From a virus, in the IMG/VR virus record IMGVR_UViG_3300037961_000016, positions 1 to 24,164 of that record: a stretch of 24,164 nucleotides of DNA. One strand, 5' to 3'. The notes under the pieces were generated by a model that had not been told where the DNA came from, did not search any database, and saw only the letters and a list, made by a program, of their open reading frames with translations. Every line of letters starts with the position of its first letter. The stretch's first letter is position 1. Made by a program: the position numbers and the translations under genes. Positions 14,093-21,047 of the stretch are shown in pieces.

Positions 14093-14562
14093 TGGCTGAT
14101 GCCACTGTCGCCTTTACTGGGTGGGGCCGTGGCGCTTGGAACAGTGCCGCGTGGGGAGAGGGTAGCAATACCAACTCAGGCGCCACCGGATCGGTAGGAA
14201 CTGTTGTTGTTGCTCCGGGCACTGGCGTGTCCGTTACAGGTCTTTCTGCTACAGGGTCGGTAGGCTCTGTTACAGCTACAGGAACAGCGGCGATAGCGGT
14301 CACAGGGATAGCCGCTACAGGAGCCGTCGGCTCTGTTTCACTATCCACAGATAACAACATAAGCGTTACTGGCCTTTCTGCGACAGGGGCGGTTGGATCT
14401 GCTACCGCCGCCGCAGAAGCCAGCGTTTCCGTTGAGGGTGTATCGGCAACAGGGCAGGTAGGAGCGGTGCTTGTCTGGAGCGAGATTGTTCCCAGCCAAA
14501 CACCTAGCTACTCAACTATAGCACCGTCACAGACGCCAAATTACGAAGAAATTGCGGCATAA
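14092..14562 (+). CDS. Repeat-rich tail/virion protein with 22-residue repeats (156 aa)
   Basis: The N-terminus holds a Trp/Gly motif 'TGWGRGAWNSAAWGEG' (9-24). From residue 31 to 124 the tag 'ATGSVG' or a close variant recurs at 31, 53, 75, 97 and 119, exactly every 22 residues, with units such as 'VTGLSATGSVGSVTATGT'. The C-terminus repeats 'PSQTP' at 134 and 145 and ends 'NYEEIAA'. There are very few charged residues. This looks like an elongated beta-structured fibre or spike, not an enzyme. The gene is flanked by other tail proteins. The '..SQTP.. IAA' ending is one I associate with marine phage tail proteins. Confidence 0.75.
   Translation: MADATVAFTGWGRGAWNSAAWGEGSNTNSGATGSVGTVVVAPGTGVSVTGLSATGSVGSVTATGTAAIAVTGIAATGAVGSVSLSTDNNISVTGLSATGAVGSATAAAEASVSVEGVSATGQVGAVLVWSEIVPSQTPSYSTIAPSQTPNYEEIAA
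14182..14463 (+). repeat. In-frame 66-bp (22-residue) tandem repeats
   Basis: Five copies of an ATG(S/A/Q)VG tag at a strict 22-codon period within the 156-aa gene. The copies differ in DNA more than in protein, so the periodicity is kept by selection and not a recent amplification. Confidence 0.85.
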
Positions 14563-14575
14563 AGAGGATTGATTA

Positions 14576-15817
14576 ATGCCTAGCACTTACACAACAAACC
14601 TTGGTATTGAGAAGATTGCTACTGGCGAACAGTCAGGAACATGGGGCACTACGACCAACACCAACCTCGATCTGATTGATGAGGCCGTCAATGGCATTAT
14701 CTCAATCACGTTATCATCGGCTGGAAGCTCCGGATCGCCTACCGCATTGCCTATTACAGATGGCTCGTCGTCTAACGGCAGAAACAAGTTTATTGAGTTT
14801 GTGGACGGTGGCGACTTGGGTGGTACGGCGTATGTTCAGCTCACGCCTAACGACGCTGAGAAGATTGTTCACATCCGCAACAGCTTGTCCGGCAGTCGAT
14901 CAATCATCGTTTTCCAAGGCACCTACAACGCCTCAAACGATTTTGAGATTGCCAACGGCGCAGATGTCCTGCTGAAGTTTAATGGTGGCGGGTCAGGCGC
15001 AACGGTAACGGACGTTAATGTTGACTTAACCGTAACAGGTCTGACTGTAACCACAGCAAATGTTACGACGTTAAATGCTACCACCGTTGATACAACCAAC
15101 ATTGAAGTGACCAACCTCAAAGCCAAGGACGGCACGGCGGCAGGGTCTATTGCCGACTCAACAGGGGTGGTGACGATAGCGAGTGCGGTGCTAACCACCG
15201 CTGACATTAACGGTGGCACGGCTGACAACGTAACTATCGGAGGCTCTACCGCCGCAGTCGGCACGTTTACCACAGCAAATGCAACCACTGTTGATACAAC
15301 TAATATCGAAGTAACGAACATAAAGGCGAAGGACGGTACCTCAGCAGGGTCTATCGCAGACTCTACCGGCGTAGTCACAATAGCGAGTTCGGTCCTTACC
15401 ACTGCTGATATCAATGGAGGCACCGCAGATGGCGTCACCATTGGAGGCTCTTCAGCCGCCGCAGGCACGTTTACGGCGGGGGTGTTTACTACCGCAGTCG
15501 CTAGCACTGAAACGGATACCAGTAACAGCGGGTCAGTTACGCTGGATTTTAGTGCCGACCAAAACTTTGTGCTGACATTGACAGGTAATGTCACTTTAGC
15601 TAACCCAAGCACAGAGATTGTGGGTCAGTCCGGGTTCATCGTGTTTATTCAGGATGGTACGGGTAGTCGAACAGTGTCTCTTGGCACTGACTACGAAACG
15701 GCTAGTGGAGCAGGGCTCACCCTGTCTTCTGCCGCATCGACCACGGACATTGTGCCTTACGTTGTTGCCGCATCAGGCCGCATCTTGCTTGGCGCTCCAC
15801 AACTCGCGTTTAGCTGA
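14576..15817 (+). CDS. Tail fibre protein with duplicated 68-residue module (413 aa)
   Basis: Opens 'TNLGIEKIATGEQSGTWGTT' then 'TNTNLDLIDEAVNGI', a lead I recall from many phage tail-fibre proteins. A beta-rich domain follows (45-155). Then come two 68-residue units (169-236 and 237-304) containing 'TNIEVTNLKAKDGTAAGSI' and 'TADINGGTADNVTIGGS', about 90% identical as protein. The C-terminal domain includes 'SGSVTLDFSADQNFVLTLTG' and 'SRTVSLGTDYETASGAGLTL', ending in 'AASGRILLGAPQLAF'. It probably forms a trimeric fibre that contacts the host surface or carries the adhesin that follows. No chaperone-type intramolecular cleavage domain is seen. Confidence 0.85.
   Translation: MPSTYTTNLGIEKIATGEQSGTWGTTTNTNLDLIDEAVNGIISITLSSAGSSGSPTALPITDGSSSNGRNKFIEFVDGGDLGGTAYVQLTPNDAEKIVHIRNSLSGSRSIIVFQGTYNASNDFEIANGADVLLKFNGGGSGATVTDVNVDLTVTGLTVTTANVTTLNATTVDTTNIEVTNLKAKDGTAAGSIADSTGVVTIASAVLTTADINGGTADNVTIGGSTAAVGTFTTANATTVDTTNIEVTNIKAKDGTSAGSIADSTGVVTIASSVLTTADINGGTADGVTIGGSSAAAGTFTAGVFTTAVASTETDTSNSGSVTLDFSADQNFVLTLTGNVTLANPSTEIVGQSGFIVFIQDGTGSRTVSLGTDYETASGAGLTLSSAASTTDIVPYVVAASGRILLGAPQLAFS
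15080..15487 (+). repeat. Two tandem 204-bp repeats inside the tail fibre gene
   Basis: Copies at 15080-15283 and 15284-15487. Over the first 64 residues only about six amino acids differ, yet many codons differ synonymously, so this is an old duplication kept under purifying selection. Confidence 0.9.
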
Positions 15818-15826
15818 GGATAAGCT

Positions 15827-18241
15827 ATGTCAGGGCCATTTGGTTCCCCGCAATGGATGTACTCATCGGGCTTTTACACGCATAAGATAGATAACTCTAT
15901 ACGGTTTGACAATACCGGGCATTTTGATAGAACGCCCTCGTCTCAGGGCGACAAGGATGAATGGACGTTTAGTGCTTGGGTAAAGCGTTCAAATTTATCA
16001 GACTCAGGATATAACTGTATTTTTGGCGCTGGAAGCGGGGGCACAAACAGAGATATTCTTTACTTTGATCCAAACGACAAGCTGAATTGGGATGGATACA
16101 CAGGCAGTTCGTATGATTGGAATTACGTCAGTACCCAAGTTTTTAGAGATCCTTCTGCTTGGTACCACATTGTAGTTGTTCAGGACACATACCAATCAAC
16201 AGCTTCAGACAGGGCTAAAGTATATGTTAACGGCGAGCAGATAACTGCTTGGGACACCGCGACGAACCCAAATCAGTATAAGACAGGCTATGTCAGCAAC
16301 ACCAACAAGCACACTATTGGGGCTACCGTTTACGATACTGCTTACTTTGATGGTTACATTGCAGAAGTTAATTTTGTTGATGGTCAAGCACTAGACCCCT
16401 CTTACTTTGGCGAAACCAAGGCAGACACATGGGTTCCTAAAGCGTACACAGGTAGCTACGGTTCTTTAGGCTATTACTTAAAGTTTGGCAACTCTAGCGC
16501 ACTAGGCACTGACTCCAGCGGTAACGGCCATACTTGGACAGCTACGGATATTGCGGCTACGGATCAAGTGCCTGACAGCCCGACAAACAACTGGGCTACG
16601 CTAAATCCTCTTGGCCCTAGAATAAACGGCGCTAATTATGGCATGGGTACGCAAACCCAAGGCAACTTAACGGTTACTTCAACGTCTGCCTCTTATTACT
16701 CTAAAACCTCGTCTACTATTTATAACCACGCTAATACTGGAAAGTGGTATTACGAGATAAGAATGGACTCTTTAGATTTTGGGAACACTCGTGGTTACGT
16801 TCAGTTTAACATTGGCGGTGCTTACGTCTGGAGATACTACGGCAACAGTAATACTTTAATTAGCACTGGAGGCTCTTTCACTAGCCTAGCTAACGGCGAC
16901 ATCGTAATGATTGCTATTGACCAAGATAATGGCAAAGGTTATTTCGGTGTCAACGGCAGTTGGTATAACGTAAGCGGAGCGCCCGATCCAGCCGCAGGAA
17001 CAAACCCCCACACAACATTTTCTACTCTTAGTGCTCACGGCATTATAGGTCATGTAGAAATACGCTCGGGTAGTGCTGTAAACACCGTAACTGCTAACTT
17101 CGGTCAAGACTCTAGCTTTGCAGGACAGGCTACAGCACAAGGCAACACAGACGCTAACGGACGCGGCGACTTTTACTACAGTCCACCAGCAGGCTTCCTG
17201 GCCTTGTGTTCAGCTAATATGCCTGATCCAGTAGCGGCTATTAATCCTGCTGTAAACAACAGCCCACAAGATCACTTTAATACTGTGTTGTTTACTGCAA
17301 ACAACGGTGATCAAAGCATTACTGGTGTTGGTTTTGCACCTGAGTTTATATGGGCTAAGTCTAGAGGCAATGCCTATAACCACGATATTTACGATATTGT
17401 TCGCGGTACAGGCAAGCACGTTTCTCCTAATACAACACAAGGCGAAACGTCTGATCCCGACACTATCAAGTCTTTTGACTCGGATGGGTTTACATTGGGC
17501 GTAGACTCTAACGCTAACTATGGGACAGCGGCTTCTGTAGCATGGAACTGGAAACTTGGCGGTTCAGGCGTAAGCAACAGTGACGGAACAATATCATCTA
17601 CCGTGTCTGCTAATACAGATGCTGGGGTTAGTGTTGTTACATATAACGGGTCAAGTGCTGGCACTGTAGGGCATGGTTTGGGGTCAACGCCTAAGATTGT
17701 AATTCAAAAAGTCAGAAATCAGGCGGGCGACTATTGGTGGTTTGGAACAACTGCAATAGACGGGTCTCTTGACTACCTTCAACTTAACGACAACGCTGTA
17801 AAAGCAGATAGCGGCTATACAGCGCCGACAAGCTCAGTGTTTAGCAATGTAACCTTTTCAGGCGCTACAAGTAATGTGGCCTATTGTTTTGCAGAAGTAG
17901 AAGGCTTCAGCAAGTTCGGTAGCTACACAGGCAATGGAAACGCAGGCGGCCCGTTTATTCATACAGGGTTTAGGCCAGCTTGGGTAATTATTAAAAGAAC
18001 AGACTCTACAGACGATTGGCGTATATACGACAACAAAAGAAGCAACTATAACGAGAAAACGGCAACGCTGTACGCCAACCACAATCTTGCAGAATACACA
18101 TCTGCTGGCGCTAACGAAATAGATACGCTGTCTAATGGATTTAAAATTAGAAATACCAACAACGGCTACAACGCTAGCAGTGGCACTTATCTTTACATGG
18201 CATTTGCAGAGATGCCCTTGAAATACGCTAACGCGAGGTAA
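15827..18241 (+). CDS. Large multidomain adhesin: LamG-like, SPRY-like and three related C-terminal modules (804 aa)
   Basis: Residues about 22-190 form a LamG/concanavalin-like domain ('EWTFSAWVKRS', 'AWYHIVVVQD', 'KVYVNGEQI', 'FDGYIAEVNFVDGQAL'). Residues 215-262 are a linker with 'YYLKFGNSS' and 'DSSGNGHTW'. Residues about 275-435 look like a SPRY domain ('GKWYYEIRMDS', 'GDIVMIAIDQDNGKGYFGVNG'). The C-terminus holds three similar modules, each with a 'GF.P..V..K' strand (502, 617, 714) and a closing strand ('VAWNWKLGG', 'VAYCFAEVEG', 'YLYMAFAEMP'); they recall DUF7483 of marine phages. Such proteins bind carbohydrates or surface proteins, so this is the likely receptor-binding protein. The gene is more AT-rich than the head genes, suggesting exchange. 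Confidence 0.85.
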   Translation: MSGPFGSPQWMYSSGFYTHKIDNSIRFDNTGHFDRTPSSQGDKDEWTFSAWVKRSNLSDSGYNCIFGAGSGGTNRDILYFDPNDKLNWDGYTGSSYDWNYVSTQVFRDPSAWYHIVVVQDTYQSTASDRAKVYVNGEQITAWDTATNPNQYKTGYVSNTNKHTIGATVYDTAYFDGYIAEVNFVDGQALDPSYFGETKADTWVPKAYTGSYGSLGYYLKFGNSSALGTDSSGNGHTWTATDIAATDQVPDSPTNNWATLNPLGPRINGANYGMGTQTQGNLTVTSTSASYYSKTSSTIYNHANTGKWYYEIRMDSLDFGNTRGYVQFNIGGAYVWRYYGNSNTLISTGGSFTSLANGDIVMIAIDQDNGKGYFGVNGSWYNVSGAPDPAAGTNPHTTFSTLSAHGIIGHVEIRSGSAVNTVTANFGQDSSFAGQATAQGNTDANGRGDFYYSPPAGFLALCSANMPDPVAAINPAVNNSPQDHFNTVLFTANNGDQSITGVGFAPEFIWAKSRGNAYNHDIYDIVRGTGKHVSPNTTQGETSDPDTIKSFDSDGFTLGVDSNANYGTAASVAWNWKLGGSGVSNSDGTISSTVSANTDAGVSVVTYNGSSAGTVGHGLGSTPKIVIQKVRNQAGDYWWFGTTAIDGSLDYLQLNDNAVKADSGYTAPTSSVFSNVTFSGATSNVAYCFAEVEGFSKFGSYTGNGNAGGPFIHTGFRPAWVIIKRTDSTDDWRIYDNKRSNYNEKTATLYANHNLAEYTSAGANEIDTLSNGFKIRNTNNGYNASSGTYLYMAFAEMPLKYANAR

Positions 18242-18246
18242 CAACA

Positions 18247-18774
18247 ATGGCATGGATGTACAACGATAGCGTTATCCGCGCAGGCAAAAGCTGGACGGAT
18301 GATGATGGAATTAAGCATCCCTCTAACTGGGGATCATGGTCAGACGAAGAGAAGACTGCGGCTGGTCTAGTGTGGGTAGATGACCCTGCTCCATTTGACC
18401 CACGGTTTTATTGGGATGCTGATACGCCAAAGGCACTCGATGACGTACACGAAATAGACGAGACTGACGGAGAGCCTGCTTACGACCAATTTGGAGATCC
18501 AATCATTACGCTGGGCTTAAAGTCTCAGGAGTGCGCCAAGGTTAAAGCGGAAGCGAGCAGTTTGTTAGCTCCTACCGATTGGTACGTTGTACGCAATTCC
18601 GAAACTGACGCCGCAATTCCTGCTGACGTACTGACTTATAGGGCGGCTGTGCGAACTACCTCAAACTCTATGGAGGCTCAGATTAATGCTGTGACTACCC
18701 ATCAGGAGATGGTGGAGTTACTAGCTGGAACACCGGATAATCCTCCGACTTTTAACGAATGGCCTAAACCCTAA
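18247..18774 (+). CDS. Tail-fibre-associated / possible fibre assembly protein (175 aa)
   Basis: Follows the adhesin gene with a GAGGT SD. The N-terminus 'MYNDSVIRAGKSWTDDDGIK' then 'HPSNWGSWSDEEKTAAGLVW' and a Trp/Pro/Asp-rich middle are typical of short phage proteins beside tail fibres. The C-terminus 'KVKAEASSLLAPTDWYVVRN' then 'DAAIPADVLTYRAAVRTTS' is the pattern 'TDW.V.R..E....P.....YR..VR' that I know from XkdW- or DUF4376-like tail proteins and fibre-assembly proteins. It is probably a chaperone or cap of the preceding adhesin; both the position and the C-terminal motif support this, but no experimentally known homologue can be named. Confidence 0.72.
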   Translation: MAWMYNDSVIRAGKSWTDDDGIKHPSNWGSWSDEEKTAAGLVWVDDPAPFDPRFYWDADTPKALDDVHEIDETDGEPAYDQFGDPIITLGLKSQECAKVKAEASSLLAPTDWYVVRNSETDAAIPADVLTYRAAVRTTSNSMEAQINAVTTHQEMVELLAGTPDNPPTFNEWPKP

Positions 18775-18786
18775 GAGGCAAAACGT

Positions 18787-19584
18787 ATGAAAGGGCTTTT
18801 TTTAGCGGTAAGTTTCGCGTTGCTGGCTGGATGTTCTACCGCCGCAACTGACTATTATCAAGCTGTAGAAAAAGCGGCTCAGGCAAATGCCGCCGCCGCG
18901 CAAGCGAAGTTTGATGCGCTGTCTGCTATTGCGTCTGCGGGTGATGGACAGGCCGCGAGCGCCGCTGTGATGGCGCTGGCGCTAACTCAAACGCCCACCG
19001 TGCAACCAATACCACAGCAGTCAACGGCTCTCCAATGGGCATCCATACTGGCGGCACCCGTCAGTAACTTGGGGATGATGTGGATGCAGACAGACTCTAC
19101 CAAGACAATGGCTCGATACAACGCGCAGGTAGATTTAGCTCGCATCTCGGCTGACGCCACTACCCAGCAGGCGCTCTACGGCTCCTTCGTCAGCATGGGT
19201 GAGACTACCGCAACAGTGGCAAGCAACATTGACTATACCCCGTTCGTAGATGGAATGGTGACTCTTGGCACTACAGGCATGGATAATCTAACAACCCTCG
19301 GCACCAACGGCATGAATAACTTGACCGCGCTTGGCACTCATGGACAAAGCCAACTGTACGGCGTAGCTACTAACGGCTTCACAAGTCTTGTAACGATGGG
19401 CACTGAAGGTCTCAATACTGCTGAGGCTTTAGGTATTCAAGGAATGCTTGGCATCCATGAGACCAATGCAGATTGGTTAAGCTACCTCAACAAGAGCGAT
19501 CTCATTATGCAGGACATGTTAAAAGCAAACGGCTGTACGATCACGACAGACTCAAACAACAAGGTCGTAGTTACTTGCAACTAA
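18787..19584 (+). CDS. Phage-encoded lipoprotein with 11-residue repeats (265 aa)
   Basis: A classical lipoprotein signal: 'MKGLFLAVSFALLAGC' with lipobox LAGC and lipidated Cys16. Residues 20-65 are an Ala/Gln-rich helix; 80-100 hold a hydrophobic stretch ('ALQWASILAAPVSNLGMMWM'). Residues 160-225 are six consecutive 11-residue units beginning 'LGTTGMDNLTT', 'LGTNGMNNLTA', 'LGTHGQSQLYG'. The C-terminus has Cys251 and Cys264, which could pair. Phage lipoproteins are known as superinfection-exclusion factors (T5 Llp type) or outer spanins; the first gene position in the lysis cassette allows either, but it is longer than a usual o-spanin. Function unproven. Confidence 0.8.
   Translation: MKGLFLAVSFALLAGCSTAATDYYQAVEKAAQANAAAAQAKFDALSAIASAGDGQAASAAVMALALTQTPTVQPIPQQSTALQWASILAAPVSNLGMMWMQTDSTKTMARYNAQVDLARISADATTQQALYGSFVSMGETTATVASNIDYTPFVDGMVTLGTTGMDNLTTLGTNGMNNLTALGTHGQSQLYGVATNGFTSLVTMGTEGLNTAEALGIQGMLGIHETNADWLSYLNKSDLIMQDMLKANGCTITTDSNNKVVVTCN
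19264..19461 (+). repeat. Six in-frame 33-bp (11-residue) repeats in the lipoprotein
   Basis: Units at residues 160, 171, 182, 193, 204 and 215. Position 1 is hydrophobic (L/V/M), position 5 is Gly in all six, and position 9 is hydrophobic or Ala. Eleven-residue periodicity suggests a right-handed coiled coil or a membrane-associated amphipathic rod. Confidence 0.85.
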
Positions 19585-19612
19585 TCTCTGGTGCGGTAGA
19601 AGGAGTTTTATT

Positions 19613-19900
19613 ATGTGGCGCGTTACTGGCGGCTCTTCTGATTGGTTTTTTAGGTTTGGTGCTTATCTTGTTCGCTGTGGCGACGCATTATCTCAGCTAA
19701 TTAATGTTGTGTTTTTCTTGAGCCAAAACCCCAACGAGTCTCTTTCTGGGCGTAGTTATCGACAGCAAGAAGATTGGTTTTGGGGCGGCATGATGTTTGT
19801 ACTTAACTTGTTATTTAGGTTGCTTGAGACCGATCACTGCGAAAAAGCATATAAGGCCGACATTCAGCGAGCCTCTAAACTTCTGGAGAGCGGTAAGTAG
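19613..19900 (+). CDS. Small membrane-associated protein of lysis region (95 aa)
   Basis: SD AAGGAG lies eight bases before the ATG. Residues 10-36 are hydrophobic with a few charges ('DWFFRFGAYLVRCGDALSQLI' and 'NVVFFL'), then the conserved-looking 'SQNPNESLSGRSYRQ' (37-51), a second hydrophobic stretch 'DWFWGGMMFVLNLLFRLL' (54-71), and a polar C-terminus with 'TDHCEKAY'. Relatives I remember are short phage proteins, sometimes mislabelled in databases as a helicase; nothing here supports a helicase. Its position before the holin genes suggests a membrane or lysis-accessory role. Confidence 0.72.
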   Translation: MWRVTGGSSDWFFRFGAYLVRCGDALSQLINVVFFLSQNPNESLSGRSYRQQEDWFWGGMMFVLNLLFRLLETDHCEKAYKADIQRASKLLESGK

Positions 19901-19901
19901 T

Positions 19902-20117
19902 ATGGAAGTTTTAGAGACGGTTCTTAGATGGGTTGTAATGCCTATAGCTGGTTTTGTTTGGCTTATGTTTTTACGCCAACAAGACCACGCCACGCAACTT
20001 GCTGTTCTTCGCACAGAAACCGACATGGCAAGGCAGGCTCACGACCGTGAGATCAAGGATATTAAAGACAAGCTAGACAAGATCCTTGAGAAGATAGATG
20101 AGAAGGCTGATAAATAA
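19902..20117 (+). CDS. Spanin/holin-accessory-like protein: one TM helix plus coiled coil (71 aa)
   Basis: The ATG at 19902 lies one base after the previous stop and is preferred over upstream in-frame starts that would overlap that gene deeply. Residues 6-26 form a TM helix ('VLRWVVMPIAGFVWLMFL'), followed by a charged helix ending 'KDKLDKILEKIDEKADK'. This N-in, single-TM, coiled-coil layout is typical of inner-membrane spanins and of small holin accessory proteins. A matching outer-membrane partner could be the lipoprotein at 18787, but the usual nested arrangement is absent. It overlaps the holin start by one base. Confidence 0.75.
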   Translation: MEVLETVLRWVVMPIAGFVWLMFLRQQDHATQLAVLRTETDMARQAHDREIKDIKDKLDKILEKIDEKADK

Positions 20118-20494
20118 TGGCTTGGCAGGCGCTGATATCTCCGATCACTAGCCTGCTCGGAGGCTATCTTAACAACAAAAGAGAAGAGGCTCAGGCCAAG
20201 CATCAGGCAAAACTTCAGGTAATCCAGAATGATGCAGACTGGGAAAGCAAAATGGCTGATGCCTCAGCCTCAAGCTGGAAAGACGAGTGGTTTGCTCTTT
20301 TGTTATCGGCTCCTATTGTTGCTGTTATGTACGGTGTTGGTGTCAATGATGTAGCTGTCATGGATAGGGTGCATGATGCTTTTGATGCTTTGGGCAATCT
20401 TCCAGAATGGTATCAGTACCTCCTGTTTGTCGCCGTCACAAGCTCATTTGGCATCAAAGGGGCTGACAAGATTATGAAGCTAAGAAAACAATGA
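20117..20494 (+). CDS. Holin, GTA-type 3TM family (125 aa)
   Basis: Forms membrane lesions that let the endolysin out. It has an N-terminal amphipathic/hydrophobic segment 'ALISPITSLLGGYLN' (5-19), a charged helix 'KHQAKLQVIQNDADWESKMAD', the family signature 'ASASSWKDEWFALLLSAPIV' (49-68), one TM about 58-76 and a second about 98-116 ('QYLLFVAVTSSFGIKGADKI'). 'ADASASSWKDEW' is what I recall for the GTA_holin_3TM family. It is followed by another small TM gene and the endolysin in overlapping frames, as expected of a lysis cassette. Confidence 0.85.
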   Translation: MAWQALISPITSLLGGYLNNKREEAQAKHQAKLQVIQNDADWESKMADASASSWKDEWFALLLSAPIVAVMYGVGVNDVAVMDRVHDAFDALGNLPEWYQYLLFVAVTSSFGIKGADKIMKLRKQ

Positions 20495-20691
20495 CACCCG
20501 AAACATTTGACAAGTGGAGAGTTGTACCCCGGCTACTTGTTCTGATGATTGCATGGGCAACATGGGATGTAATCCATTGGTTCACAACCTTGCCAGAGCC
20601 TACCTTTGAGCAGGCTGGTCTGGTTTCTGTCTGCACAGGGGCTATGACAGCCGTTTTTGGTTTATTTTTAGGTCAAGGCAGAAAAGAATGA
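20491..20691 (+). CDS. Small two-TM membrane protein, holin/antiholin candidate (66 aa)
   Basis: ATGA overlap with the holin. Two hydrophobic helices, 'RLLVLMIAWATWDVIHWF' (14-31) and 'AGLVSVCTGAMTAVFGLFLG' (42-61), with short charged ends ('TPETFDKWR' and 'GQGRKE'). The size and topology match class II holins or antiholins. It lies between the 3TM holin and the endolysin and overlaps both by four bases, so the three are probably translated together. Whether it is the main holin or a partner cannot be decided from sequence. Confidence 0.78.
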   Translation: MTPETFDKWRVVPRLLVLMIAWATWDVIHWFTTLPEPTFEQAGLVSVCTGAMTAVFGLFLGQGRKE

Positions 20692-21038
20692 CATACAAGT
20701 ATTTTGACCCGTCTGAGTTTGACTGTTCCGAGACGGGTGAGAATGACATGAAGCCCGAGTTTTTATATGCGTTAGACCAGCTTCGGGACGCCTGCGGGTT
20801 CCCGTTTGCCATCACATCTGGATATAGGTCTGCGAAGCACAGCGCGGAAAGAAACAAGCCTAATGGTCCCGGCACTCACGCAAGAGGCGTAGCCGCAGAC
20901 ATTCGGGTTGAAAATGGCGCCGACAGGATGACTCTGGTGAAGAACGCACTGTCTATGGGATTCAGCGGAATAGGTGTAGCAAAAACATTCGTGCATGTAG
21001 ACATTAGATCAACGAAGCCGGTGCTCTGGACTTATTGA
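20688..21038 (+). CDS. Endolysin: M15 family D,D-peptidase (116 aa)
   Basis: Cuts peptide cross-links of peptidoglycan. It matches Peptidase_M15_3: 'AITSGYRSAKHS' (41-52), the zinc motif 'GTHARGVAADI' with His64 and Asp71, and 'FVHVDIR' with His103 and Asp105. The expected zinc ligands (two His, one Asp) are all present. At 116 aa it is a single catalytic domain without a cell-wall-binding domain, usual for phages of Gram-negative hosts. There is no signal peptide, so release depends on the holins directly upstream; the ATG overlaps the preceding stop by four bases. Confidence 0.93.
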   Translation: MTYKYFDPSEFDCSETGENDMKPEFLYALDQLRDACGFPFAITSGYRSAKHSAERNKPNGPGTHARGVAADIRVENGADRMTLVKNALSMGFSGIGVAKTFVHVDIRSTKPVLWTY

Positions 21039-21047
21039 GGCCAAGAA

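Noticed and set aside
14182-15487. Regularly spaced repeats that could suggest a CRISPR array
   Set aside because: They are in-frame protein repeats with diverged DNA and no spacer structure.
14923-15612. A 229-aa open frame on the minus strand across the tail fibre gene
   Set aside because: It mirrors the Thr/Val/Ala repeats of the fibre gene, has no ribosome site or homology I recognise, and lies fully inside a convincing + strand gene.
19613-19900. A helicase (UvrD) label for the 95-aa protein
   Set aside because: The protein is short and membrane-associated, with no Walker or helicase motif; such labels in similar phage genes look like propagated errors.
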